A program made the translations under genes and the position numbers. 64,000 bases of DNA from positions 62,001-126,000 of the forward strand of contig JALONR010000010.1 in NCBI GenBank assembly GCA_025454815.1. The letters run 5' to 3'. Position 1 is the stretch's first letter. Each line of letters opens with the position of its first letter. The notes beneath the pieces were generated by a model. That model was not told the origin of the DNA. It made no database searches and saw nothing but the letters and a program-made list of their open reading frames with translations. This document shows positions 1 through 9,132 of the stretch, in pieces. Source of the DNA: Bacteroidales bacterium (lineage in GTDB: Bacteria; Bacteroidota; Bacteroidia; Bacteroidales; VadinHA17).

Positions 1-1634
1 CCTGCAACTCTCAGGTAGAAATCTGATGATACCCATATACCATCGGCGCTTAGCGTGACAAAATACTGGTCGGTTGGTATCATACTCCAGTCGGTTGCAG
101 CCTTCATAATTGCAGTACCTTCATCATATTCATCGAACATGGCAAGGTACATCTGATTAATGCCACTCATTCTAATGTTGAAGGCCTGCCGCCACAGGAA
201 CTCCCCTCCAAGCCGGGGAATTGAATTCGGGACTCCCGTATTCCATGTAGACCAGGAAAATCCCGGAAACACAACCGGAAGGTAACCGAGGTCATTGGCA
301 TCACAGAATGCTTTATCAGGCACGATATAGTCCACTCTGTGTTTGTCGCATTCCGGAATGCTCCTGTAGCGCCCTGGTGTCCATGGGCTGACCATATCAT
401 AGCTCTTGTAGGCTTCGATAAACCCCGGTTTTGAGTCGCCTGATCCTGTACGCCAGTTTGTAGGAACCCCTCCGATTACGTAACAGCCCCGGCTCCGGAG
501 AAACTCTATAAGTTCGATAGTCTTTGCTGCATTTCCCACTCTTGAAGTAAATCCCGGCCCCCATACCTGCACAACAGGTTTGTTATTTACTGTGGCATAG
601 GCAGGTGATGATGTCAATGCATAAGCTTGCTCTATGTTGAAAACCCAGTCAAATTTAATACTCTCAACCCAGGCATTCTCGTCTTTGCCTGACGATATAT
701 CATAACAAATGTAAAAGATCCTTTCAGTTGCCTCTGCCGCTTTTTTGACCTTTAGTGGTTTTGAGAACGGCGAATCGGTAATCGGATATGGATTATCTCC
801 TATAAATCGCTGCAGGGCGATACCATCAATACCATAATCTCTCATCCATTCAAAGTGTTCGTCAATTACATCAGATGAACTGAACAGGAATGAAGGATCT
901 CCGCTTCCAAGATTGTCAAAAGCAGTGATTCTCAAGATATCCGGATTGTAATCCCTGACATCAGGATAAATATCGAAGGAAGAATTTCCAGCCTTGGGAG
1001 GCGTATTGGATGACCAGTGAACCCATCCTGTATTTGACTCACTGGCAGTAAACCAGGCCTGGTATCCGGCCACTGATTTTCCGGTAAATTCCGAGTAACT
1101 GCTGCCTGACGTAACCGGAACCGGTTCCCCGGATGGATCAAGTTCTCCCTTTGATATGGTTATTTTATGGAGATATGCCTCGCCTGAAATCCTGAAATCT
1201 GACTGATTGTTTTGCAGATTGTTAAATGCAGCATCTGTCACTGCAACTGTTGCGCTTATCCAGGTGTGAGTGTCCGTTTTTGTTAATGAAACAGATTTGT
1301 ATTTACCTGATAAGGAATTATACTGAAGTGAAAAGTTGCCAAGACCGGCATCAAAGTATGCTATTTGAAAAATCAGTCTGGCATCTGAAGTCAGAATCAA
1401 CCCGTCATCGACCCTGAAGTAGCCATATTTGCCGGTGGGGATAAGACGGCAGGCCTTCCCGCCCCTGATTGTCTGTTCACTATAGGCTTCGGCTGAAGGG
1501 GTGGAAATTACAAGGAATTGCATTCCCGCCTCTTCCCGGGGATCTGAAAAGATTATCCTGGCATCCTGGCTGTGTGCCAGTGACCCCGAAACCAGGAGTA
1601 AAAAAACTGAAACTAAAGATAGCAGGTGATACAT
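1..1634 (-). CDS. GH71/99-like glycoside hydrolase, C-terminus outside window
   Basis: This frame is open from the ATG at 1634-1632 to the left edge (544 codons), so the gene is incomplete. A signal peptide (MYHLLSLVSVFLLLVSGSLA) is followed by a roughly 165-residue beta-rich N-terminal region of unknown type, perhaps carbohydrate binding. From about residue 185 comes the same catalytic module found in three other genes of this window (AGYQAWF, HFEWMRDYGIDG, FPGFSW). Its hallmark MFDEYDEGTA lies near residue 510 and has an acidic E-x-x-E pair spaced like the catalytic pair of GH99 endo-alpha-mannosidases. The family is usually annotated as glycoside hydrolase 71/99-like. It is inferred to cut internal alpha-mannosidic bonds outside the cytoplasm. 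It is transcribed divergently from the sulfatase at 1884, with clustered ATTAAT boxes in the shared intergenic region. The exact specificity is unknown. Confidence 0.85.
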   Translation of the reverse strand, partial: MYHLLSLVSVFLLLVSGSLAHSQDARIIFSDPREEAGMQFLVISTPSAEAYSEQTIRGGKACRLIPTGKYGYFRVDDGLILTSDARLIFQIAYFDAGLGNFSLQYNSLSGKYKSVSLTKTDTHTWISATVAVTDAAFNNLQNNQSDFRISGEAYLHKITISKGELDPSGEPVPVTSGSSYSEFTGKSVAGYQAWFTASESNTGWVHWSSNTPPKAGNSSFDIYPDVRDYNPDILRITAFDNLGSGDPSFLFSSSDVIDEHFEWMRDYGIDGIALQRFIGDNPYPITDSPFSKPLKVKKAAEATERIFYICYDISSGKDENAWVESIKFDWVFNIEQAYALTSSPAYATVNNKPVVQVWGPGFTSRVGNAAKTIELIEFLRSRGCYVIGGVPTNWRTGSGDSKPGFIEAYKSYDMVSPWTPGRYRSIPECDKHRVDYIVPDKAFCDANDLGYLPVVFPGFSWSTWNTGVPNSIPRLGGEFLWRQAFNIRMSGINQMYLAMFDEYDEGTAIMKAATDWSMIPTDQYFVTLSADGIWVSSDFYLRVA

Positions 1635-1667
1635 AAAATGACTTTGTTGCCAATTAACACCCGGCCA

Positions 1668-1818
1668 ATTAATTCTTGATTAATAATCACTTAATTGCTA
1701 TTCCCTCGATAAATTAATAATGATTAATTGACCGGATAAGTTGTTGGTATACATTGATATGCCGGAAATCAGCCACTATTAATTAAGGATGTTTACTTTT
1801 TATTAATTGAAAATTAAT
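1668..1818. promoter_or_regulatory. Cluster of ATTAAT palindromes in a divergent promoter
   Basis: The 249-base gap between the divergent GH71/99-like gene and the sulfatase gene holds the self-complementary hexamer ATTAAT at 1668, 1679, 1713, 1723, 1778, 1802 and 1813. Pairs 1668/1679 and 1802/1813 are exactly 11 bp apart, one helical turn; 1713/1723 are 10 apart. The 17-mer at 1802-1818 recurs with one mismatch at 15980-15996 upstream of the GH92 gene. TATTATTG at 1835-1842 resembles the Bacteroidota -7 element (TAnnTTTG) for the sulfatase, without a good -33 TTTG, as expected for an activated promoter. That this is an operator is inferred; AT-rich spacer DNA could give some boxes by chance. 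Confidence 0.5.
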
Positions 1819-1883
1819 GGCAGTTCGCTTCTTTTATTATTGTAACGTCATACCAGAGTTGGAATCTTAAAACCTATCCTTCG

Positions 1884-3488
1884 ATGAATGTCAAAGATCT
1901 GTTATTTAATAAACATGTAGCATTAACCGGCGGATTCGTTTTCGCTTCCTCGTTTATCACAGCAGGTCAGGTAGACGAAAGGCCCAATATCCTTGTTATT
2001 ATGACCGATCAACAGGCGTTCAGCGCGCTTGGATATGCGGGTAATACAGTTATCCGGACTCCAAACCTTGATCGTCTCGCCGCAGATGGCGTCTATTTCA
2101 GCCAGGCAATAACCCCCTGCCCGGTCTCTGTTCCGGCAAGGACATCGGTGTTAACCGGCCGGCTCACCGAGACAACAAGGGTCAGGGATAATAAAGATGT
2201 GGTGAGCCAGGAAGCAATTTGTTTCCAGACTTATGATGAAATACTTTCAAAAGCGGGTTACCGGAGTGAGTATTACGGGAAATTTCATTCCCCGGAATAC
2301 ATGGCAGAGATATACAAGAATCCTCCGGTTGAAGGATTGACCGGAACAGATCCTATTATCAAATGGGAATCACTCTATGTAAAATTTATAAAAGATACAA
2401 TCCGCAAGAGAGAGTTAAAACCCGGAGAACTTTATGAAACCACATTTTATGGCGGAACCGTTCCCTACAGGGTTGATCCTATAGACAGGAGATACAAGTA
2501 CCTTCCTTCAGGAATTATTCCGGAAGATGAATTAAAAACAAAGAAGCTGGGGCAGGACGATGTGCACGGAGTTCTTGATTTGCCAGCCGAATATACCATT
2601 ACTGCCGTTCAGGCCCGTGAAGCAATTGAGGCCCTTGACCGGCTCAAAGATGAGAGGTTTATTCTGACATGTTCATTCCATTGCCCTCATGTTCCGATTA
2701 CCCCGTCAGAACCATACGTCTCATTGTATAAACCTGAGAAGATGGCAACGCCTGTTTCCATAAAGGATAGCAGGAATAACTCCCCCTACAAATCTAATCA
2801 GGATGGATCACCCTATTCCAATCCTGAAGGAGTCAGATACATGACAAGGAATTACTATGCCTTTGTCACGGAGATAGATGAATGGGTTGGAAGGATACTG
2901 ACCAGGCTCGAACAGTTGAACCTGAAAGAAAAAACGCTGGTAATTTTTGTTTCAGATCATGGCGAAATGCTCGGGGCTCACGGCATGAGGGGAAAATTCT
3001 GCTTTTACGAGGAATCTGTCAGGGTGCCGTTCATTATTTATTATCCGGGGAAAATACCTGCTGGAACAAAGGTTAATACGCCAGTTTCGGTTTTGAATAT
3101 TTTCCCGACCATTCTCGATTATGCCGGTCTGACAAACATACCTTCTGACGGATATTCACTCAGACCCGTAATTGAAGGGGGCGAATCCAGGTATGATTTT
3201 GCAGTATCAGAATGGACCTGGACAAACAGTAATACTCCGTCTCTGATGATTAGGACTAATGACTGGAAATTAATGACCACTCACAGGAGCGGGGGTAAGG
3301 ATGTGGAAGCCCTCTATGATTTAAAAAACGATCCCTTTGAGATGAATAACCTTTTAGGCACAAATCCCGAACGGTTCAGATATGCTGCTATAGCAGAAAG
3401 CCTGCGTTCCAGGCTGGTGGGTTATTTAAAAGACGTAAACTACCCGCTTGTTGAAGGAGTGGAGCAGAGAATCCTCATTCGGGAATAA
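1884..3488 (+). CDS. Secreted S1-family sulfatase
   Basis: A 534-residue formylglycine-dependent sulfatase, predicted to remove sulfate esters from the target glycan. After an N-terminal export signal (about residues 1-28) comes the metal-binding MTDQQ near residues 40-44. The maturation motif is S82-V-P-A-R86 followed by TG at 91-92, so the residue converted to formylglycine is Ser. Farther on, VSDHGE carries the second metal-binding Asp-His pair. The C-terminal part has the usual LYDLKNDPFEMNNL segment of S1 sulfatases. Length is normal for the family. The ATG at 1884 gives the best signal peptide. It is the first gene rightward from the ATTAAT-box promoter and is followed after 100 bases by a GH71/99-like gene. 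Which sulfate position it cleaves cannot be told. Confidence 0.9.
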   Translation: MNVKDLLFNKHVALTGGFVFASSFITAGQVDERPNILVIMTDQQAFSALGYAGNTVIRTPNLDRLAADGVYFSQAITPCPVSVPARTSVLTGRLTETTRVRDNKDVVSQEAICFQTYDEILSKAGYRSEYYGKFHSPEYMAEIYKNPPVEGLTGTDPIIKWESLYVKFIKDTIRKRELKPGELYETTFYGGTVPYRVDPIDRRYKYLPSGIIPEDELKTKKLGQDDVHGVLDLPAEYTITAVQAREAIEALDRLKDERFILTCSFHCPHVPITPSEPYVSLYKPEKMATPVSIKDSRNNSPYKSNQDGSPYSNPEGVRYMTRNYYAFVTEIDEWVGRILTRLEQLNLKEKTLVIFVSDHGEMLGAHGMRGKFCFYEESVRVPFIIYYPGKIPAGTKVNTPVSVLNIFPTILDYAGLTNIPSDGYSLRPVIEGGESRYDFAVSEWTWTNSNTPSLMIRTNDWKLMTTHRSGGKDVEALYDLKNDPFEMNNLLGTNPERFRYAAIAESLRSRLVGYLKDVNYPLVEGVEQRILIRE

Positions 3489-3588
3489 CACGACAGAAAT
3501 TGAAAATATTACACAAAAAACAGATGACAGGCTGGCAGACATATTTTAACCACATTTTCCCAGGAGTTTGATTTCAATTCAATAAAAG

Positions 3589-4848
3589 ATGAAGACCGGA
3601 AGAATATTGACAGTTCTGATACTGATCTTAATATGCATAAATGTTTCAGCCCAGACCAGGCATGCGGAAAGGAGCAAATTCATGAGTTACAAAGGGCTTG
3701 TCATGGCAGGTTACCAGGGCTGGTTCAATTGTGAGGGCGATGGTGCAGGCAGGGGGTGGACTCATTACGACAAGAATGGAGTCTTTGAGGATGGCAGTTG
3801 CACCATCGACTACTGGCCTGAAATGGATGAATACACGGTGAAATACAAAACACCCTTTAAGTTCGCTGATGGTTCGCCGGCCTACGTCTTCAGTTCATTT
3901 GATGAAAGCACAGTGGATCTGCATTTCAGATGGATGAAGGAGTATGGGATCGACGGGGTTTTCATGCAGCGTTTCTTCTCTGTCCTGACCAGTCAGAACA
4001 GACTGGATCATAACGACAAGGTTCTGGCTTCTGCCCTGAAGGCTGCCGGAAAATATGGAATAGCAATATGCCTCATGTATGATATAGGCCATATGGATGA
4101 CAGCAGATACAAACTTCTGTTTGAGGACTGGAAGCACCTGGTCAATGACCTGAAGCTGACAAACCAGGGAGAAGAGACCACGTATCTCTTTCACAACGGC
4201 AAACCCCTGGTGGCTTTCTGGGGGATCAGTGCAGGCACAAGGGAGTCAGGACATATTCCGGAAATATTTGAGATAATCGATTTTTTCAGGAATGACCCGG
4301 AATATGGCGGATGTTCCATTCACCTGGGGATTCCATCGCGATGGAGAACACTTGGCTACGATACGAAAGGAGATCCGCGCCTGCATGAGGTCCTTATGCA
4401 GGCTGATGTAATTCACCCCTGGCTGGTAGGTCGTTTTAATGAGGAAAGCTACGAAGAGTTCCGGCAGGAAAATATTGTCGGCGATGCAGAATGGTGCAAG
4501 AAAAACGGGAAGTCTTATGCCCCCACTATTTTCCCTGGTTTTTCATGGCACAATATGAAAGATGACGTATCAGACAAAATACCCAGAAACAGAGGCGAGT
4601 TTTTCTGGAAGCAGATTTCCGGTGCCATTGAGAGCGGGGCTGAAATGCTTTATGTTGCCATGTTCGATGAAATAGATGAGGGAACGGCTATCATGAAGTG
4701 TGCACATGAAGTTCCTGTTGGCAAAAGCATATTTGTCCCGATCGAAAAAGATGTACCAGCAGATCATTATTTATGGTTAACAGGCATGGCCGGAAAAATG
4801 CTTCGTGGCGAAATACCCTTCTCGAAAAAAATGCCTGAAAGGGAATAG
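3589..4848 (+). CDS. GH71/99-like glycoside hydrolase, single domain
   Basis: A 419-residue exported protein with a signal peptide ending near residue 21 (NVSAQ). The rest is one catalytic module. Conserved blocks shared with the three paralogs are MAGYQGWF (39-46), HFRWMKEYGIDGVFMQRF (112-129), FPGFSW (315-320) and MFDEIDEGTA (358-367). E361 and E364 match the spacing of the two catalytic glutamates of GH99. GH99 enzymes are endo-acting alpha-mannosidases or mannanases; this branch has no secure biochemical assignment known to me and is sometimes labelled xylosidase in databases. Its position between a sulfatase and a GH38 alpha-mannosidase supports an alpha-mannoside substrate. It most resembles the gene at 44438, sharing TNQGE and FHNGKPLVA blocks. 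Confidence 0.88.
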   Translation: MKTGRILTVLILILICINVSAQTRHAERSKFMSYKGLVMAGYQGWFNCEGDGAGRGWTHYDKNGVFEDGSCTIDYWPEMDEYTVKYKTPFKFADGSPAYVFSSFDESTVDLHFRWMKEYGIDGVFMQRFFSVLTSQNRLDHNDKVLASALKAAGKYGIAICLMYDIGHMDDSRYKLLFEDWKHLVNDLKLTNQGEETTYLFHNGKPLVAFWGISAGTRESGHIPEIFEIIDFFRNDPEYGGCSIHLGIPSRWRTLGYDTKGDPRLHEVLMQADVIHPWLVGRFNEESYEEFRQENIVGDAEWCKKNGKSYAPTIFPGFSWHNMKDDVSDKIPRNRGEFFWKQISGAIESGAEMLYVAMFDEIDEGTAIMKCAHEVPVGKSIFVPIEKDVPADHYLWLTGMAGKMLRGEIPFSKKMPERE

Positions 4849-4898
4849 ATATTCACCTAAATTACAGGAAATTTCCGTGCAGGTTAAAATGAAAATGT

Positions 4899-7800
4899 AT
4901 GAAGACAGAATTCCTGAATAATAACCGGTTGATAAGGACAATTGTGACAGCCTGTTTAATCAATGTAATATTGACAATATGCGCCTTTGCACAAACCGGG
5001 GATCCTTCCAAAAAAGTTATTGACCCTGTTGATCCGGCGACAATTGACATTTCCAGGCCAACTTTGTTTGCAGTACCGTATACTCATCTTGATGATTTCT
5101 GGAGATGGTCTTATCCCCAGGTAATAAGGGATTTTTTGAGAAACACCCTGGATGACAATTTCAAGGCTTTTGAAGAATATCCGGATTATGTATTTAACTG
5201 GTCGGGTGCCAGCCGCTATCAAATGATTAAGGAGTATTATCCCGGGAAATATGAAGAGCTTAAAGAATGGATTGCTGCTGGCAGGTGGTATCCAAGCGGC
5301 AGTTCATGGGTTGAAAATGATGTAAATGTTCCTTCTTCCGAATCTGTTGTTCGTCAGATACTGCTCGGATATACCTATTTCAAAAACGAATTCGGGAAAG
5401 AAAGCCTTGAATTCATGCTTCCTGATTGTTTTGGATTTTCCTGGTCTCTGCCATCAGTCCTCAGTCATTGTGGTATTCGCGGATTCTCCACACAGAAACT
5501 GACCTGGGAATCAGCCAATGGGATTCCATTCAATGTAGGACGATGGATCGGACCTGATGGTAAATGGGTTATTGCAGCCTTAAATGCAGGGAACTATGCA
5601 TCAGGACATGAACACAATTACTCTACTCATAAGGAGACACTAGAGCGTCTTGAAAAGAACAGGGAGGCTGGCGGCCTTCCTGTCGACTATTATTATATTG
5701 GCGGAGGAGATCAGAACAATGCTGATCGTGGGGGTGCAGTTCAAAAAGTATCTCTTGAATCACTTAAAAAGGCCAAGGAAACAAATGGACCTGTCAATGT
5801 TGTCGTCGGGCAGGCAGACCTGATGTTCAGAGCCATAACTGATGAACAGGCTGGGAAACTACCAACCTGGAATAAGGATCTTCTGCTTATTAAACACTCA
5901 ACCGGAGTGCTTTCATCACAGGCCTATACCAAGAAGTTAAACCGTAATGCTGAGTTGTTGGGTGATGCCAGTGAACGAGCAGCCGTGGCTGCCCACCTGT
6001 TAAACGGGACTCAGTACCCTCACGGCACGCTGAATGAAGCCTGGAAATTAATGCTTCGCAACCAGTTTCATGATAACCTTCCCGGAACAAGCATTCCAAA
6101 GGCCCATGAGCAGGGATGGAATGATGGCATAGTCGCACTTAATCAATTTGCCGGAGTATATAAAGATGCAATTGGTAGTTTGGCAAAGCTGTTAAATACA
6201 GATGTCCCAGGGGTTCCGGTGGTCGTTTTTAATCCGCTTTCAATCGCGCGTAAGGATGTCGTCGAAGCCTTAATCCCTGATGGGTTGAGGAGCACAGAAT
6301 TCCTTGCGGTATTTGATGAAAAGGGAAAGGAGGTACCTTCCCAGGTTATCAGCGGGTTTGATGGGATGAGGCGGATACTGTTTATTGCCGAACTTCTCCC
6401 GGTGGGAGCAACCGTCTACTCGATCCGCCCGGAAAGAACCCAAATTAAGAATCCGGAATTGATTGTTCGCAAGGATTATCTTGAGAACAGCAATTTCAGG
6501 GTAATTATTGACGCCAATGGTGATATAGCCAGTGTGTTTGATAAAAGAATAGAGAGGGAACTACTCGAAAAACCTGTACAGCTTGAGTTTGGGGTGAACT
6601 TTCCAGACACCAAGCCCGCATGGCGTATTTACTGGAAAGACATAAAACAGCCTGCACGCAGCGTGGCATCAAATCCTGTCTCAGTACGAGTTGTTGAAGA
6701 AGGACCTGTGAGGGTTGCAGTAGAGGTGGTAAGGGAGAACGAAGGTTCAAGAATTATTCAACAGATAAGGTTGTCGGCAGGAAGTGATGGAAGCCGTGTG
6801 GAAACTGCAAACCTGATTGACTGGAAAAGCCGTGGTACCCTGTTGAAAGCAGCTTTCCACCTGACGGCAGAAGCACCTGAAGCAACATATAACCTTGACC
6901 TTGGAACCATCAGGCGAGGAAACCGGAACGAGACACAATACGAAGTACCGCATCATGGATGGATTGACCTGACTGATAAATCAGGTACTTACGGTGTATT
7001 ACTGCTCACAGGCGCAAAATACGCCAGCGACAAGGTGGATGACAATACCATCAGGCTCACCCTGATTCACGGACCGGATACAAAGGACAGTGAACAGGAA
7101 GTACTGGATGATGGCACCATGAGTGAGATGAGATGGCAAGATTGGGGAAGACATCAGTTTACATACTCAATTACCGGTCATAAAGGTGACTGGCGAGAAG
7201 GGAAATCACACTGGGAAGCCATGCGCTTTGAGCAGCGACCAGCAGCCTTTGCCGTGCCCGGATATAAAGGTAAAGCAAGCTCCTTCTCGTTGCTGAATAT
7301 CAGTACAGACCAGATAAACGTCCAGGCGGTTAAAATGGCTGAGGATGGTTCGGGTGTTATTGTACGGTTACAGGAATTACAGGGGAAACCATGCGCCGGT
7401 GTGAAGCTTACGGCAGCAGTTCCTGTCGAAGGAGCCAGGGAAACAGACGGAGTTGAACGTCCGCTTGATATAAAACTTGCAGTAAAAAAGAATGCGGTAA
7501 TACTGGACTTTGCGGCCTATGAACTGAAAACAGTGCTGTTGCACATTTCAGGTGCAAATAAAACCTCATATCAGACTCAACCTTTGACACTTGACTACGA
7601 TACCGATGTTTTTAGCTATAACAGCAACCGCGAGGACGGATACATTGACCGGACGCCGAGAAGCGAAGGTCACCGCGGCACCATGGATGGCAAGGGTGGA
7701 ACTTATCCTGCCGAAATGATCGGCGATAATGTCAGGGTTGGAAATGTCCTGTTTGAAATTGGTCCGCGCGATAAGGGTAAGTATAATGCAGTGGCATGCA

Positions 7801-8294
7801 AAGGGCAAACTGTTTCCTTGCCTGAAGGCACACGGGTATTACATATTTTAGCAGCCGCAGACGTTGACACAGATGTAATCTTTAAGGCAGGCGGCAAGGA
7901 ATTCCCGTTAACCATCGGCGGCTGGACAGGTTATATGGGGTTATGGGATAACCGGGAATTCGAGGGGTTTGTTGCAGAGCTATCCTATTCATTACGCAAT
8001 GATCTGAAAACAATTCATCCGGCCTTCATACGCAATCAAAGGATTGCCTGGGCAGCTTCGCACCATCACAGGCCTGCCGGTGATGCACTTTATGAATACA
8101 GTTATCTGTTTTCATACCGCCTTGAAATCCCTGAAGGCACTGCGGGTATCACGCTCCCGGATTCCAGGTTTGTGCGCATTATTGCAATCAGTACCGGCGA
8201 TGAAGGTAATGCCCTGCCACTTCAATCACCCTTTGAAGACTTACATCGGGATGAAGACTTTGCCAAAAGATTTAAATATCCTGAAGAGCTTTAA
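4899..8294 (+). CDS. GH38 family alpha-mannosidase
   Basis: A 1131-residue exported enzyme (signal peptide to about residue 31, CAFAQ) expected to release alpha-linked mannose from non-reducing ends. GH38 landmarks are visible. H63 and D65 in YTHLDDFW match the zinc-binding H-x-D; D176 in LPDCFGFSWSLP is the expected nucleophile and metal ligand. The sequence QFHDNLPGTS, which carries another zinc-ligand His, falls near residues 390-400. The large C-terminal beta-sandwich region typical of GH38 runs to the end. The N-terminal metal motif (THLDD) differs from the commoner HSHxD form, so this is a divergent member. It lies between a GH71/99-like gene and a cupin gene in one co-directional run. 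Linkage preference is unknown. Confidence 0.88.
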   Translation: MKTEFLNNNRLIRTIVTACLINVILTICAFAQTGDPSKKVIDPVDPATIDISRPTLFAVPYTHLDDFWRWSYPQVIRDFLRNTLDDNFKAFEEYPDYVFNWSGASRYQMIKEYYPGKYEELKEWIAAGRWYPSGSSWVENDVNVPSSESVVRQILLGYTYFKNEFGKESLEFMLPDCFGFSWSLPSVLSHCGIRGFSTQKLTWESANGIPFNVGRWIGPDGKWVIAALNAGNYASGHEHNYSTHKETLERLEKNREAGGLPVDYYYIGGGDQNNADRGGAVQKVSLESLKKAKETNGPVNVVVGQADLMFRAITDEQAGKLPTWNKDLLLIKHSTGVLSSQAYTKKLNRNAELLGDASERAAVAAHLLNGTQYPHGTLNEAWKLMLRNQFHDNLPGTSIPKAHEQGWNDGIVALNQFAGVYKDAIGSLAKLLNTDVPGVPVVVFNPLSIARKDVVEALIPDGLRSTEFLAVFDEKGKEVPSQVISGFDGMRRILFIAELLPVGATVYSIRPERTQIKNPELIVRKDYLENSNFRVIIDANGDIASVFDKRIERELLEKPVQLEFGVNFPDTKPAWRIYWKDIKQPARSVASNPVSVRVVEEGPVRVAVEVVRENEGSRIIQQIRLSAGSDGSRVETANLIDWKSRGTLLKAAFHLTAEAPEATYNLDLGTIRRGNRNETQYEVPHHGWIDLTDKSGTYGVLLLTGAKYASDKVDDNTIRLTLIHGPDTKDSEQEVLDDGTMSEMRWQDWGRHQFTYSITGHKGDWREGKSHWEAMRFEQRPAAFAVPGYKGKASSFSLLNISTDQINVQAVKMAEDGSGVIVRLQELQGKPCAGVKLTAAVPVEGARETDGVERPLDIKLAVKKNAVILDFAAYELKTVLLHISGANKTSYQTQPLTLDYDTDVFSYNSNREDGYIDRTPRSEGHRGTMDGKGGTYPAEMIGDNVRVGNVLFEIGPRDKGKYNAVACKGQTVSLPEGTRVLHILAAADVDTDVIFKAGGKEFPLTIGGWTGYMGLWDNREFEGFVAELSYSLRNDLKTIHPAFIRNQRIAWAASHHHRPAGDALYEYSYLFSYRLEIPEGTAGITLPDSRFVRIIAISTGDEGNALPLQSPFEDLHRDEDFAKRFKYPEEL

Positions 8295-8360
8295 AACCAG
8301 ATAAACTGAACTGCTATTCTGAGTCGGGTTATTTGATAACAGACATAAAAACCAAGAAAA

Positions 8361-8945
8361 ATGAAAAAGTTTACTAGAACCTGTAAGCACACAAGTATGG
8401 CCGCCACACTTGTTGCATTAATGATGTTTTTCTCAAACTGCACCGGCAAACAAACTGTTAAAACAGGAGATGGGTCAGCCGATCCCGGGACTTTGACACA
8501 AAAGGAATATTCGCAATTTGTTTTTGAAACGACAAACCTTTATCGGTATGAGTTTCCGACTCATATAAATGACATTATAGTTGACCGGGCTTTATCTCAG
8601 AATTCAGAGGTGTTCATGGTAATTGTTGAAGACGGAAAATCGGTCCATCATCATCAGCATGCTGATACTGAACAGATTTTCTATATGCTGGAGGGGACAG
8701 GAATTTTATCAATCGGGGAGAACAAAACCGAATATGCCGTGAAGCCTGGCGACGTAGTCAGAATACCACCGTCAGTTTTACATTCAATCCGAACCAATCC
8801 GGGTGAAAATATTAAATATTTGTGTGTCGATTGTTTCGGAGCGCAAAAGCCACTTGAGCCATCCTGGGATGAACATGTGCGGGTGGTATGCAAAGAACAG
8901 GGATACGATTACAATGAAGTTATAAAGAGCAATGTAATACAATAA
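8361..8945 (+). CDS. Cupin-domain lipoprotein
   Basis: A 194-residue protein with a lipoprotein signal (lipobox FSNC near residue 27). A single cupin beta-barrel covers about residues 85-165. It contains the metal-binding HHHQHADTEQIFYMLEGTG block and a second cupin motif around PGDVVRIPPSVLHSI, so the usual His/His/Glu/His ligands are present. Small periplasmic cupins in polysaccharide loci may act as sugar isomerases or sugar-binding proteins, but nothing here decides. It follows the GH38 gene by 66 bases and is followed by 187 bases without a recognisable gene before the GH115-like gene. Confidence 0.8.
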   Translation: MKKFTRTCKHTSMAATLVALMMFFSNCTGKQTVKTGDGSADPGTLTQKEYSQFVFETTNLYRYEFPTHINDIIVDRALSQNSEVFMVIVEDGKSVHHHQHADTEQIFYMLEGTGILSIGENKTEYAVKPGDVVRIPPSVLHSIRTNPGENIKYLCVDCFGAQKPLEPSWDEHVRVVCKEQGYDYNEVIKSNVIQ

Positions 8946-9132
8946 GCCTTGATTCTTGACCAGGAGCATTGCAAGAAGGGGTAAACCCTGTCGCGCCAGG
9001 CAAAAAACAGGTATTATTATAACGCTTGCTGACTGGTCCTGAAATCAGGGCTATACCATTTCTGGCAATAAAGAATAGTACCAGTATGATATTCTTTGTT
9101 ATCATGGCCATATAATCTGTGACTTTTTTTTA

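Noticed and set aside
1668-1818. ATTAAT repeats as CRISPR or insertion sequence ends
   Set aside because: The units are only six bases, with irregular spacing and no spacers of constant length. No transposase or cas gene is present.
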